A model generated the notes under the pieces. That model saw nothing but the letters and a program-made list of their open reading frames with translations. It was not told where the DNA came from and did not search any database. From CBDTTM01 sp965363355 (lineage in GTDB: Bacteria; Bacillota; Negativicutes; Selenomonadales; Selenomonadaceae), in the NCBI GenBank assembly GCA_965363355.1, contig CBDTTM010000005.1, positions 1 through 39,560 of the forward strand: a DNA stretch of 39,560 bases, read 5' to 3'. Position 1 is the stretch's first letter. The number at the start of each line of letters is the position of its first letter. This document shows, piece after piece, positions 8,212 through 15,777 of this stretch. Both the position numbers and the translations under genes were made by a program.

Positions 8212-9038
8212 TTTACCGCTATGATGGTTCTTTTTCCGGACTTCTTTGTTGCATCTTTGCCAGTTATGAGCAAAAGGAAGTTCCGGCTGCGATTTGTTCG
8301 CCGCAGGATATGCAGATGTCACTGCTTTTCACGCGGGAAATCTATACGAATGAGGACAAAAGCCAGCGCGTGCTGCGCTCGATTCCAGAAAAAATCCATC
8401 AAGATGCACTCGACTTCATCCGTCGAATTTTTTTGACCTGTTTGCCGCAAAAGGAATTGTATATTTTGCTTTTTTTGCGAAGAGCTTACAAGGAAGGCCC
8501 GTCTATATTGCAAAATATGGCGGATCCTTTGGTCAATAAATTATATAAGGCTGTGCGGCATCTAGAAAATGAAGCGCATCTTCTCAAAGGCTTCATTCGA
8601 TTTTCGGATTGCGAAAATGTCCTTGCGACTAAAATCGGTCCTAAAAATCATGTACTGCCTTTGCTCGCTGACCACTTTTGTGACCGTTATCCAGAAGAGA
8701 AGTTTCTGATTTACGATGAAGTGCACCAACAGGCGCTTTTGTACCAGCCTTATAAAATCAAGCTGGTGGAAATGGATGAGATGGATTTTCCTGTGTTTGA
8801 CGAGTCGGAAGAAAAATACCGCGAGCTTTGGCAGGCTTTTTATGACGCGGTGGAAATAAAAGCTCGTCATAATCCAAAATGCCGCATGAGTTTGATGCCA
8901 AAGCGTTACTGGAAATATATGACGGAATTTGATCGCACGCCAGTGCCGAAGGATTTATCGCCAGAAAATATGAGCCCGTATAGCGGAGCGTTAGGTCCTA
9001 TTGTCGCTATTGAAGCAATACGCGGCAGTATAAAATGA
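8190..9038 (+). CDS. DUF4130 (TIGR03915) DNA metabolism protein, partner of the radical SAM protein
   Basis: 282 residues. The opening VIYRYDGSFSGLLCCIFASYE and the C-terminal PKRYWKYMTEF are hallmarks of the DUF4130 family found next to the radical SAM repair protein. Many relatives carry a fused C-terminal uracil-DNA-glycosylase domain; this one ends at about 282 residues and lacks it. Translation starts inside the 3' end of the upstream gene with AGAGGAGGA before the ATG, so the two are coupled and probably made in equal amounts. No catalytic residues can be assigned. Confidence 0.85.
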   Translation: MSATADVIYRYDGSFSGLLCCIFASYEQKEVPAAICSPQDMQMSLLFTREIYTNEDKSQRVLRSIPEKIHQDALDFIRRIFLTCLPQKELYILLFLRRAYKEGPSILQNMADPLVNKLYKAVRHLENEAHLLKGFIRFSDCENVLATKIGPKNHVLPLLADHFCDRYPEEKFLIYDEVHQQALLYQPYKIKLVEMDEMDFPVFDESEEKYRELWQAFYDAVEIKARHNPKCRMSLMPKRYWKYMTEFDRTPVPKDLSPENMSPYSGALGPIVAIEAIRGSIK

Positions 9039-9052
9039 TAGTTGTTCAAAAT

Positions 9053-9104
9053 AAAACAGAGCTGTGACTTTTCCTTTTGCAAGGAGAAATCACGGCTCTG
9101 TTTT
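9053..9104. terminator. bidirectional terminator
   Basis: A 15-bp stem (9053-9067 with 9090-9104, one G-T pair) has AAAA/TTTT ends and an inner CCTT/AAGG helix. It separates the convergent DUF4130 and NlpC/P60 genes. Confidence 0.85.
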
Positions 9105-9850
9105 CATTTTACGATATGCTTGCCGCCAAGGTAATGGGCTTTCCAGTAATCGTTGTCGAGTTCGTCAATGCGGATGCCCTTACTCGATGAGGCATGGATG
9201 AACTTTCCGTCACCGAGGTAAAGACCGCAGTGGGACGGTCCGGGCTCGTAAGTCGAGAAAAAGACTAGATCGCCCTCGACGAGCTGTCCTCGGGTCGATT
9301 TTTGTCCGAGTTTATACTGCTCGTCGGCAGTTCGCGGAATAGATAAGTTGTTTTTGGCAAAGATAAATTGCAGATACCCAGAGCAATCAAAAGATTTTGG
9401 GCCGGCAGTGCCAAATTTATATGGCGTGCCAATGTATTTTTTTGCTGTTGCAACGAGATCCGGGACGCGGCTTTGGCTTAAGAAAGGGGCGCTTTCCGGG
9501 ACATTGACAGATTTTAGATCAATGGGTTCTTTGCTTATTGGTCGGCGAACAATCGGCTTGGCTTTTTTCAAGGCCCGCCAAGTTTGTCCATCAACACTGC
9601 CGGTGATTTTTAGGTGTTGGTCGCGCTGGAATTCCAAAACGGCAGTTTCCGTTTCACGTCCGAAAATTCCATCGACTGAGGAAATCGTATAGTTGAGTCG
9701 TTTTAGCTGTTCTTGCAGGGCACTGACTTCCTTGCCGTGGGATTTTATTCGGAGGTCGCTGGAAGCCATAGCGATGCTAGAAAAAAAAGAACAAAGGAGT
9801 ACGGTCAGTGCCGCTATTTTTTGCCAGCGGCGAAAACGATCGCGTTGCAT
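9104..9850 (-). CDS. secreted NlpC/P60 peptidoglycan hydrolase with peptidoglycan-binding domain
   Basis: 248 residues from the ATG at 9850, preferred over 9859 because AAAGGATG is then correctly spaced. Order of parts: signal peptide (ending near AMASSD), a PG_binding_1 domain (about residues 35-95, VDGIFGRETETAVLEFQRD), a basic linker, and a C-terminal NlpC/P60 cysteine-peptidase domain. The catalytic Cys is in FDCSGYLQF and the His residues in SHCGLYLG and KFIHASS. Such enzymes cut D-gamma-glutamyl-diamino acid bonds in peptidoglycan stem peptides outside the membrane, in cell-wall turnover. It sits downstream of the ArsR gene on the same strand with 13 bases between, so the two may be co-transcribed. 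Confidence 0.92.
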   Translation of the reverse strand: MQRDRFRRWQKIAALTVLLCSFFSSIAMASSDLRIKSHGKEVSALQEQLKRLNYTISSVDGIFGRETETAVLEFQRDQHLKITGSVDGQTWRALKKAKPIVRRPISKEPIDLKSVNVPESAPFLSQSRVPDLVATAKKYIGTPYKFGTAGPKSFDCSGYLQFIFAKNNLSIPRTADEQYKLGQKSTRGQLVEGDLVFFSTYEPGPSHCGLYLGDGKFIHASSSKGIRIDELDNDYWKAHYLGGKHIVK

Positions 9851-9863
9851 GAAAAACATCCTT

Positions 9864-10250
9864 TCAGCTGTGCTTTATGTGTTCGAGTCCTTGATTCATA
9901 AGGCCTACGACGTGGTCATCATCGAGAGAGTACCAGGCGGACTTGCCTTCTTTGCGAAACTTTACCAGACGTGCAGCACGCAGCACGCGCAATTGATGAG
10001 ATATAGCGGATTGGCCCATTTGCAGGCTTTCAGCGATGTCACATACACACATTTCGCCTTCGAATAAAAGGCTGAGGATGCGAATACGGGTGGGATCGCC
10101 GAGAATTTTGAACGTTTCAGCGAGCAGGCTGCTACTGTCTTTGTCTAGTAGTTGCAATTGGGCACGTTCCATCATCGCTTGGTGCACTTCATAAATCTCA
10201 CAGATTTCGCAGGTGTGTTCTTTTTTTTTCGTCGGTTTTGAAACTTGCAT
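9864..10250 (-). CDS. ArsR/SmtB-family metal-sensing repressor
   Basis: 128 residues, winged helix (KILGDPTRIRILSLL, then recognition helix AISHQLRVLRAARLV). Two metal sites are visible. An alpha3N-type site is formed by N-terminal Cys14/Cys17 (CEIC) with Cys68/Cys70 (CVCD). An alpha5 site follows the D-x-H-(10)-H-x-x-H pattern with Asp111, His113, His124 and His127. This double-site layout is that of CadC/ZiaR-type Cd/Pb/Zn sensors. No efflux ATPase or other metal gene is adjacent; its only same-strand neighbour is the NlpC/P60 gene. The target is therefore either itself or a distant exporter. Metal identity is inference. Confidence 0.88.
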   Translation of the reverse strand: MQVSKPTKKKEHTCEICEIYEVHQAMMERAQLQLLDKDSSSLLAETFKILGDPTRIRILSLLFEGEMCVCDIAESLQMGQSAISHQLRVLRAARLVKFRKEGKSAWYSLDDDHVVGLMNQGLEHIKHS

Positions 10251-10275
10251 AAGGATTTTCCCCCAAGACTATTTC

Positions 10276-10338
10276 TACAGCTGCGTATAGCTTGTAGCTG
10301 TAAATAGAGTATACTTCATTATTATAATTATAAAGCAA
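10276..10338 (-). promoter_or_regulatory. candidate promoter and operator of the ArsR-family gene
   Basis: On the minus strand TTGCTT (10338-10333) and TATACT (10313-10308) are 19 bases apart. Just downstream the arms TACAGCT (10276-10282) and AGCTGTA (10296-10302) form an inverted repeat, a plausible site for autorepression. It does not match the classical 12-2-12 ArsR operator, so the assignment is tentative. Confidence 0.4.
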
Positions 10339-10579
10339 AAAAAACAAATTGAAAATGATTTTAAAAAAAGTATTAAAGGACGAGAGGACAAAAATTAGAA
10401 ATGTGGATAACTTTAAAAAAACTATAGATTTATCCACAAATAAGGCGGATATAAAAGTGGACATGTGGATAAGTTTAATGATTTCTGTTGATATGTGCGG
10501 AAACTAAGGGCGAGTTTATCCACAAAAACGTACAATTTTATCCACAACTGTGCATATCTTTAAAAATGTATGTGGATAA
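10321..10579. other. cluster of six perfect DnaA boxes beside an AT-rich tract
   Basis: The consensus DnaA box TTATCCACA occurs six times without mismatch: plus strand at 10430-10438, 10516-10524 and 10538-10546; minus strand at 10402-10410, 10464-10472 and 10571-10579. The flank at 10321-10380 has only 8 G/C in 60 bases, like a DNA unwinding element. No protein gene lies between 10251 and 10886. This is the make-up of a replication origin or a DnaA-titrating/regulatory cluster, but no dnaA, dnaN or rpmH is nearby. Which of these it is cannot be decided here. Confidence 0.85.
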
Positions 10580-10619
10580 GTTGAGAAAACGATATTGGAT
10601 GACTTAATGGAGGAGAATT

Positions 10620-10738
10620 TTGCGTCGCTTGACCATATGATATATAATGGAAATGACAAGAAGTAAATAAGCGGCAGGTAATACAGCAAGGCTATATAAA
10701 AGATGATTTCTGCACCCGTGTAGAGACCATCTTTTTTG
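10620..10738 (+). ncRNA. candidate small RNA or leader transcript with its own promoter and terminator
   Basis: TTGCGT (10620-10625), a 17-base spacer and TATAAT (10643-10648) form a promoter. About 50 bases on, AAAAGATG (10698-10705) pairs with CATCTTTT (10728-10735), with an inner stem of TCTGCAC (10709-10715) and GTGTAGA (10718-10724), followed by a T run. The product would be about 80 nucleotides. It may be an independent small RNA or an attenuated leader of the PTS regulator that begins 150 bases downstream. The rest of 10739-10886 shows only a short CTTCCGCAG/CTGTGGAAG hairpin at 10805-10823. Confidence 0.4.
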
Positions 10739-10886
10739 TCTCATAGGGATTTTCAAAGGCAGTGGAGTTCTTGCGGCCATTGAATTTGCTGGATTTATCT
10801 GCTGCTTCCGCAGGCTGTGGAAGTTAAATGTCTAGGTGAAGGTATGGGTTCATGATATTATGATATTGTAACAAGCGAGGTGCAAG

Positions 10887-12836
10887 GTGTTGGAGATTCA
10901 AAACAAAAGGATTTTAAAGATACTGGAACTGTTTGATGCTGATAAAAAGGTTATGGATAGTGCCAGTATGGCTGCCCTGATCGGTGTGAGCTCGCGGACC
11001 ATCCGCAATGATATCAAAGATGCTAACGCACTGCTGCGGGACTATGGCGCGCAGCTTCAGGCTGAGACCGGTGTCGGTTATATGCTGAAGGTCCATGATG
11101 AGGCGAAATATCAGGCATTCAAGAACGATCAAGGCAGTGATGGCCGGAAAGATTGGCTCAAGAGCCATATTATTCCATCAGATCACAATGATCGAATTTC
11201 TTTTATTATCGCTGAACTCTTGCTAAACGCTTTACACGAGAAAGTCGTCACAGAATCGGAGCTGGCGGATGAGCTTTTTATAAGTCTTTCAACCTTAAAG
11301 AAGTATATGAAAGACATCAAGAAAAGTTTGCGCCGCTTCGGAGTTGAAATTACCGCTGATCGAATGAATGGTATTTGCATAAAAGGGGATGAGGCTCAGA
11401 TCCGCTACTGCATTTCAGAGTACATTTTCAACAGCAATGATTTGGTCGATTTGGCACAAAACCAATTTTATCGGGAATTGTTTTCTCTCGAAGAAATTGA
11501 AAGGGTAAAGCAGATTATCTTAGATGTGATTCTCAAGTACAATATCCACTTGACGGATGTTGCGTTCAAGAATTTACTGGTGCATGTCATTATCACGTTG
11601 AAACGGGCCGATGGAAAAAACACGACGGAATATGGGCCGGAAGAGATGAAGGTACTCGAATCGTCGATTTATTTCTCCGTTGCACAAGAAATCATAAATA
11701 CAATATTAGAACAGATCCATATCGACATTGCCAACGAAGTATATTATTTGACGCAGCATTTTGTATCGAGCAAGAAATTGATGGGAAATGAAGAAAACAG
11801 CCAAGACAAGCGTGAATACCGGAATCTCGTCGACAATATCCTGGCAAGGATCCAAGCTGACATCGGCATTGACTTGTCAAGCGACGAGGAACTCATTTGC
11901 GGGCTGATGATCCACTTGGGCGCGGCTGTGAACCGCCTGAAGTTCAACATGAATATTCGCAATGAGATTCTTGGGCAAATCAAAAAAAATTACCCATTGG
12001 CCTTTGAAATGGCAGTTATTGCCAGTGAAGTGTTGACGAACCAGGAAAAGCTGCGAACGAATGAAAATGAAATGGGTTTTTTGGCCATTCATTTCGGGGC
12101 GGCACTGGAACGACGGAAATGCAATGAAAAAACGTCACTTACGGCTATCATAGCCTGCGGAACTGGACTTTCCACGGCGATGTTCGTAAAGAGCAAGCTG
12201 CAGAGAAAGTTTGGCAAACAGTTGCAGATTTTAAAGGTAAGTCCTCTTTATGAAATCACAAAAGAGTGCATCAAATCGGTCGACTTTATCTTTACTACGG
12301 TACCAATCGAGGGGCTTGATTCACCAAAAATCATTTTGGTCGAACCGATCCTTACCGAAGAGGATTTAGGCCGGATCGAGTTGATCCTTGAGGGCAACAA
12401 AGAGGATGCCAGAGAGCATTTCTTCAAAAAAGATTTGTTCTTTGCTGGGCTGCAAGCGTCATCTAAGCAGGATGTCTTAGCGAAAATGACGGACTTGATG
12501 CTCGAAAAAGGCTATATTGATGATGCGGGAAAAAAATCTGTTTTTGTTCGTGAACAGATGGCATCGACAGAGCTTGGCGGATTGATAGCCATTCCACACG
12601 CGCTGGAAAATCACAGCGAAGAGGCAGCTATAGCTGTGGCTGTGCTCGAAAAACCGATTCTTTGGGACAAGGAAAAGGTCCAGGTTGTATTTCTGCTCAG
12701 CATACCAAAGAGCAAATGCCGAGTTTGGGAACCTGTTTTTGAACGATTATATCGCTATTTCATCAGTGACTTCGGGGTCAATACGTTGATTAAAAACCCT
12801 AAGTTCGAGGTCCTGATAGAAAAACTGGAAGAATAG
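10887..12836 (+). CDS. PRD-containing PTS transcriptional activator (BglG/LicR/MtlR type)
   Basis: 649 residues. Domains in order: N-terminal HTH (about 5-65, SMAALIGVSSRTIRNDI), a second HTH/Mga-like segment (about 100-165), PRD1 with His233 and His291, PRD2 with His343 and His402, an EIIB-like domain with Cys424 (IACGTGLSTAMF), and a C-terminal EIIA-like domain with His571 (IPHALENH). Such activators switch sugar operons on when the cognate EII no longer phosphorylates them and HPr does. Start is GTG at 10887, or TTG at 10890 with AGGTG at better spacing. The EIIA, EIIB and EIIC genes follow directly, so it very likely activates this cluster. Confidence 0.9.
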   Translation: MLEIQNKRILKILELFDADKKVMDSASMAALIGVSSRTIRNDIKDANALLRDYGAQLQAETGVGYMLKVHDEAKYQAFKNDQGSDGRKDWLKSHIIPSDHNDRISFIIAELLLNALHEKVVTESELADELFISLSTLKKYMKDIKKSLRRFGVEITADRMNGICIKGDEAQIRYCISEYIFNSNDLVDLAQNQFYRELFSLEEIERVKQIILDVILKYNIHLTDVAFKNLLVHVIITLKRADGKNTTEYGPEEMKVLESSIYFSVAQEIINTILEQIHIDIANEVYYLTQHFVSSKKLMGNEENSQDKREYRNLVDNILARIQADIGIDLSSDEELICGLMIHLGAAVNRLKFNMNIRNEILGQIKKNYPLAFEMAVIASEVLTNQEKLRTNENEMGFLAIHFGAALERRKCNEKTSLTAIIACGTGLSTAMFVKSKLQRKFGKQLQILKVSPLYEITKECIKSVDFIFTTVPIEGLDSPKIILVEPILTEEDLGRIELILEGNKEDAREHFFKKDLFFAGLQASSKQDVLAKMTDLMLEKGYIDDAGKKSVFVREQMASTELGGLIAIPHALENHSEEAAIAVAVLEKPILWDKEKVQVVFLLSIPKSKCRVWEPVFERLYRYFISDFGVNTLIKNPKFEVLIEKLEE

Positions 12837-12860
12837 ATAGATGAAGGAGTTAGGTTTAGG

Positions 12861-13304
12861 ATGTTAATGGATTTGACAAGTGAAAAGTTAGTGCGCCTCA
12901 ATATTGAAGCTGAGAACTGGGAGGATGCTATCCGCAAGTCAGCAGCACCGCTCTTTGAAAACGGTAAGATAACAGCGGCTTATATCGATGCCATTATAAA
13001 TACGGCGAAGGAAGTCGGTCCGTATATCGTGCTTACGAAACATGTGGCTTTGCCGCATGCCAGATCTGAGGCCGGAGCACTTGAAAGTGCCATTGGGATT
13101 GCTACGCTTAAGAACCCTGTTGTTTTTGGCAACAAGGAAAACGATCCGGTGAAATACTTATTTTGCTTAAGTGCTAAAGACAGTGAAAGCCATATCAACG
13201 CGTTGTCTGAATTGACGGGGCTGCTTGATCGCGAGGATTTTTATGCCTTGCTTGATCAGGCAAAAGAAGCCTCCGAAGTTATACAATATATTAAAAATTT
13301 ATAA
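12861..13304 (+). CDS. PTS EIIA component, ascorbate/mannitol-fructose type
   Basis: 147 residues. The phosphorylated His is His66 in the motif ALPHARSE, and the preceding EVGPYIVLTKHV is typical of UlaC-like EIIA proteins. It relays phosphate from HPr to the EIIB encoded next. AAGGAG lies 11 bases before the ATG; a second ATG two codons on is possible. Located 24 bases after the activator and 18 before EIIB. It resembles but is distinct from the second EIIA at 22.8 kb. Confidence 0.9.
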   Translation: MLMDLTSEKLVRLNIEAENWEDAIRKSAAPLFENGKITAAYIDAIINTAKEVGPYIVLTKHVALPHARSEAGALESAIGIATLKNPVVFGNKENDPVKYLFCLSAKDSESHINALSELTGLLDREDFYALLDQAKEASEVIQYIKNL

Positions 13305-13322
13305 GAAGAAGGGTGAATAAAA

Positions 13323-13610
13323 ATGGAATTCAAAGGATTAGTTGCTTGTCGTGCAGGTGTAGGTTCGAGCTTGATGCTCAAAATCAAATTGAATCAGGTT
13401 ATCAGCGAAAATAAATTGCCAATCAAGATTGAACATGGCTCACTCGATGCGCTTTCCGGTTTTAACGGACAGCTCATCATCACGCTCAGCGATGTTGCAA
13501 AAGAACTTGAAGCTAAAAAAATGCCACAGACAGTTATCGGCATCGATAACATCATGGACAAAGCTGAAATATTGACGAAGCTCAATGCGTTTTTGGCTGC
13601 GAACAACTGA
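13323..13610 (+). CDS. PTS EIIB component, ascorbate type
   Basis: 95 residues, the full size of a stand-alone EIIB of the lactose/ascorbate superfamily. The phosphoryl-accepting Cys9 lies in the P-loop-like VACRAGVGSSLMLKIKL. The Arg after Cys (CRAGVGSS rather than CGSGMGSS) sets it apart from the UlaB at 24.9 kb and suggests a different substrate. GAAGAAGGGTG precedes the ATG. Confidence 0.9.
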   Translation: MEFKGLVACRAGVGSSLMLKIKLNQVISENKLPIKIEHGSLDALSGFNGQLIITLSDVAKELEAKKMPQTVIGIDNIMDKAEILTKLNAFLAANN

Positions 13611-13662
13611 TATTGATTGTAGGTTCTTTGGTGTAATTTACAGGTGAAATCCGGGTCGAACG

Positions 13663-13704
13663 GGACTGGCTGCCTTTCTTGCCTGCCCCGCTCGGCGCCG
13701 GTCC
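13663..13704 (+). other. intercistronic stem-loop between EIIB and EIIC
   Basis: GGACTGGC (13663-13670) pairs with GCCGGTCC (13697-13704) around a GC-rich loop, with no T run after it. The 202-base gap that holds it is unusually long for this operon. A processing or stability element that sets the EIIB:EIIC ratio is a reasonable guess. Confidence 0.4.
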
Positions 13705-13812
13705 AAGATTTACAGAAATTATAGACAATTATACTGCAATTTTACAGATAATTAAGGGATTTTAGAGAATAAGCAAAAAATATGTATGAAATGAAAGTAG
13801 GGGGAAATTTTT

Positions 13813-15075
13813 ATGGACTTTTTAGTTAGTTTATTGAGCAATCCGGCAATACTCTTAGGTGTAGTTGCTTTTGTCGGTTTGGTAGCTCAGAAAAAATCGG
13901 GGACTGAAGTCATCACTGGTTCGACAAAAACCGCCCTGGGCTTCTTAGTATTCGGTATCGGCGCCGGCACAATGACGGCATCTTTGCAAAAATTCAATAC
14001 GATGTTCCAATCGGGTTTCCATATTTCCGGAGTTATTGCATCACCTGAGGCTGCTACCGCTATGGCGCAAAGCACGTATGGTTTTGTAACATCATCCATC
14101 TTGATTTTAGGCTTTTTGATGAATCTTGTTTTTGCCCGCATCACACCGTTCAAAAACGTATTCTTCACCGGTGGGCACAGTTTGTTCTTTGCCTGCGTAC
14201 TGGGCTTGATCTTAAAGTTCCATGGCTTTTCTGACGGAACGGCAATCTTGTTCGGCGGAGCTTTGCTCGGTTTCTGCTCGGCGTTTTTGCCGCAGCTTTG
14301 CCAGCCTTTCATGCGCAAAATGACAGGTCATGATGAACAGGCAATCGGCCATTTCAACATGATCGCCTATGCTTTATCTGGTTATATCGGTAAGATCTTC
14401 TTCTCCAAATGGGGCGATCAGACTACAGAAGATATCAAGTTCCCAGCTTGGCTTTCTTTCTTCCGTGACTTCCTCATGGGCTGCGCGACAGTCATGACAT
14501 TGCTCTTTTACGTTTCGGCATTTGCAGCAGGTCCTGAAGTTGTTGGTAAATTGGCAGGCACGACACATTGGCTCGTATTCCCATTGATGCTCGCATTGCA
14601 GTTTACGGCAGGTATGTCTGTATTGATGACAGGTGTTCGTATGTTCTTAGGGGAAATCACCGCAGCTTTCGTTGCGATTTCAGAAAAATTCATTCCGGGT
14701 TCGCGTCCGGCACTTGATGTTCCGACCGTATTCCCTTATGCACCGACTGCAGTTATCGTGGGCTTCCTCTGCTCCTATCTTGCAGGATTGATTTCGATAA
14801 CGATCATGGTCATGTTTAACTTCTCCGTTATCATCATCCCAGCAGCACATATCTGCTTCTTCTCTGGCGGTACTGCCGGGGTCTTCGGAAATTCTTTCGG
14901 CGGCTGGCGCGGTGCAGTTGCAGGCTCATTTGTCGTAGGTTTGCTCTTGGCTTTCTTGCCATGCGTCCTTTATCCGCTCTATGGCGAAATGGGTGTTCTC
15001 GGCTCGACTTTCCCAAATGTTGACTATAACATTACAGGAATGATTCTCAACAGCATTCTAAATGTGGTAAAATAA
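13813..15075 (+). CDS. PTS EIIC component, ascorbate (UlaA/SgaT) family
   Basis: 420 residues and about ten to eleven membrane helices. Family blocks: QKKSGTEVITGSTKTALGFLVFGIGAG split as in UlaA, GHSLFFACVLGLILKF, TGHDEQAIGHFNM, and GSRPALDVPTVFPYAPTAVIVGF in the conserved C-terminal half. It forms the membrane channel that imports and phosphorylates the sugar with the EIIB and EIIA just upstream. GTAGGGGGA precedes the ATG. It is shorter than the UlaA at 23.3 kb (488 residues) and clearly a paralogue; with the downstream aldolases the substrate is more likely a sugar acid than ascorbate, but this is inference. Confidence 0.88.
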   Translation: MDFLVSLLSNPAILLGVVAFVGLVAQKKSGTEVITGSTKTALGFLVFGIGAGTMTASLQKFNTMFQSGFHISGVIASPEAATAMAQSTYGFVTSSILILGFLMNLVFARITPFKNVFFTGGHSLFFACVLGLILKFHGFSDGTAILFGGALLGFCSAFLPQLCQPFMRKMTGHDEQAIGHFNMIAYALSGYIGKIFFSKWGDQTTEDIKFPAWLSFFRDFLMGCATVMTLLFYVSAFAAGPEVVGKLAGTTHWLVFPLMLALQFTAGMSVLMTGVRMFLGEITAAFVAISEKFIPGSRPALDVPTVFPYAPTAVIVGFLCSYLAGLISITIMVMFNFSVIIIPAAHICFFSGGTAGVFGNSFGGWRGAVAGSFVVGLLLAFLPCVLYPLYGEMGVLGSTFPNVDYNITGMILNSILNVVK

Positions 15076-15117
15076 AGGCAGGTTTTTATTAAACGCCTTT
15101 TATATGGCGTCAAAATA

Positions 15118-15139
15118 TGCGAGGCACATGTGTCTCGCA
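15118..15139 (+). other. 22-bp palindrome upstream of the SIS gene
   Basis: Eleven-base arms meet with no spacer (TGCGAGGCACA then TGTGTCTCGCA, one pair wobbling). It lies 23 bases before the SIS start, after EIIC. It could be an operator or an intercistronic hairpin. Confidence 0.5.
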
Positions 15140-15161
15140 TAGATTTGAAGGAGAGTATAGA

Positions 15162-15773
15162 ATGAATGCAGTGAACAAAGAAGCTTTGCAAAAGTATATC
15201 GCCCTTGAAATGCAGGAGGTAAATTCTTTTGTTGAAGGAATCGATCTTGAAAGCGTTGAAAGTGCAAAACAACTCATTTTGTCGGCACAGGCAAACAAAA
15301 ACAGACTTCATGTCACAGGGATAGGCAAACCGGGTCATGTCGCAGGTTACGCGGCATCACTTTTGTCTTCGACAGGAACACCTACCTATGAACTTCATGG
15401 AACTGAAGCTGTGCATGGCTCTTCCGGGCAGGTCTTGCCAGGAGATGTTGTCATTGCCATCAGCAATAGCGGCGAAACAAAGGAACTTCAAGCAACCGTG
15501 CTTACGCTCAAGAAAAACGGCGCTAAGATCATTGCTGTAACAGGCAATAAGAATTCTTGGCTGGCAAAAAATGCGGATGCGGCTCTGATTGCTGGGGTGA
15601 AGCAAGAAGGCGATACCCTCAATAAGCCGCCTCGCGCTTCGATTTTGGCGGAGATCATCATATTGCAGGCACTCAGCGTATCTTTGCAGTATGAAAAACA
15701 ATTGAACTTAGAAGAGTATGTAAAATGGCACCCTGGTGGTGCTATCGGACAGTCCATAAACGAAGGAAGATGA
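15162..15773 (+). CDS. SIS-domain sugar-phosphate isomerase (KpsF/GutQ-like, no CBS domains)
   Basis: 203 residues from the ATG at 15162, chosen because GAAGGAGAG is 7 bases upstream. A single SIS fold: VTGIGKPGHVAGYAASLLSS, then HGTEAVHGSSGQV, and the phosphosugar-binding AISNSGETKEL. These match arabinose-5-phosphate isomerases (KpsF/GutQ), but the C-terminal CBS pair of those enzymes is missing. In this operon it probably interconverts a phosphorylated ketose and aldose, or removes an amine, from the sugar brought in by the PTS. Which reaction it does is unknown. It ends 4 bases before the aldolase gene, so the two are tightly coupled. Confidence 0.85.
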   Translation: MNAVNKEALQKYIALEMQEVNSFVEGIDLESVESAKQLILSAQANKNRLHVTGIGKPGHVAGYAASLLSSTGTPTYELHGTEAVHGSSGQVLPGDVVIAISNSGETKELQATVLTLKKNGAKIIAVTGNKNSWLAKNADAALIAGVKQEGDTLNKPPRASILAEIIILQALSVSLQYEKQLNLEEYVKWHPGGAIGQSINEGR

Positions 15774-15777
15774 GATA

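Noticed and set aside
10739..10886. A small protein gene before the PTS activator
   Set aside because: No open frame with a plausible start, ribosome binding site and coding character was found.
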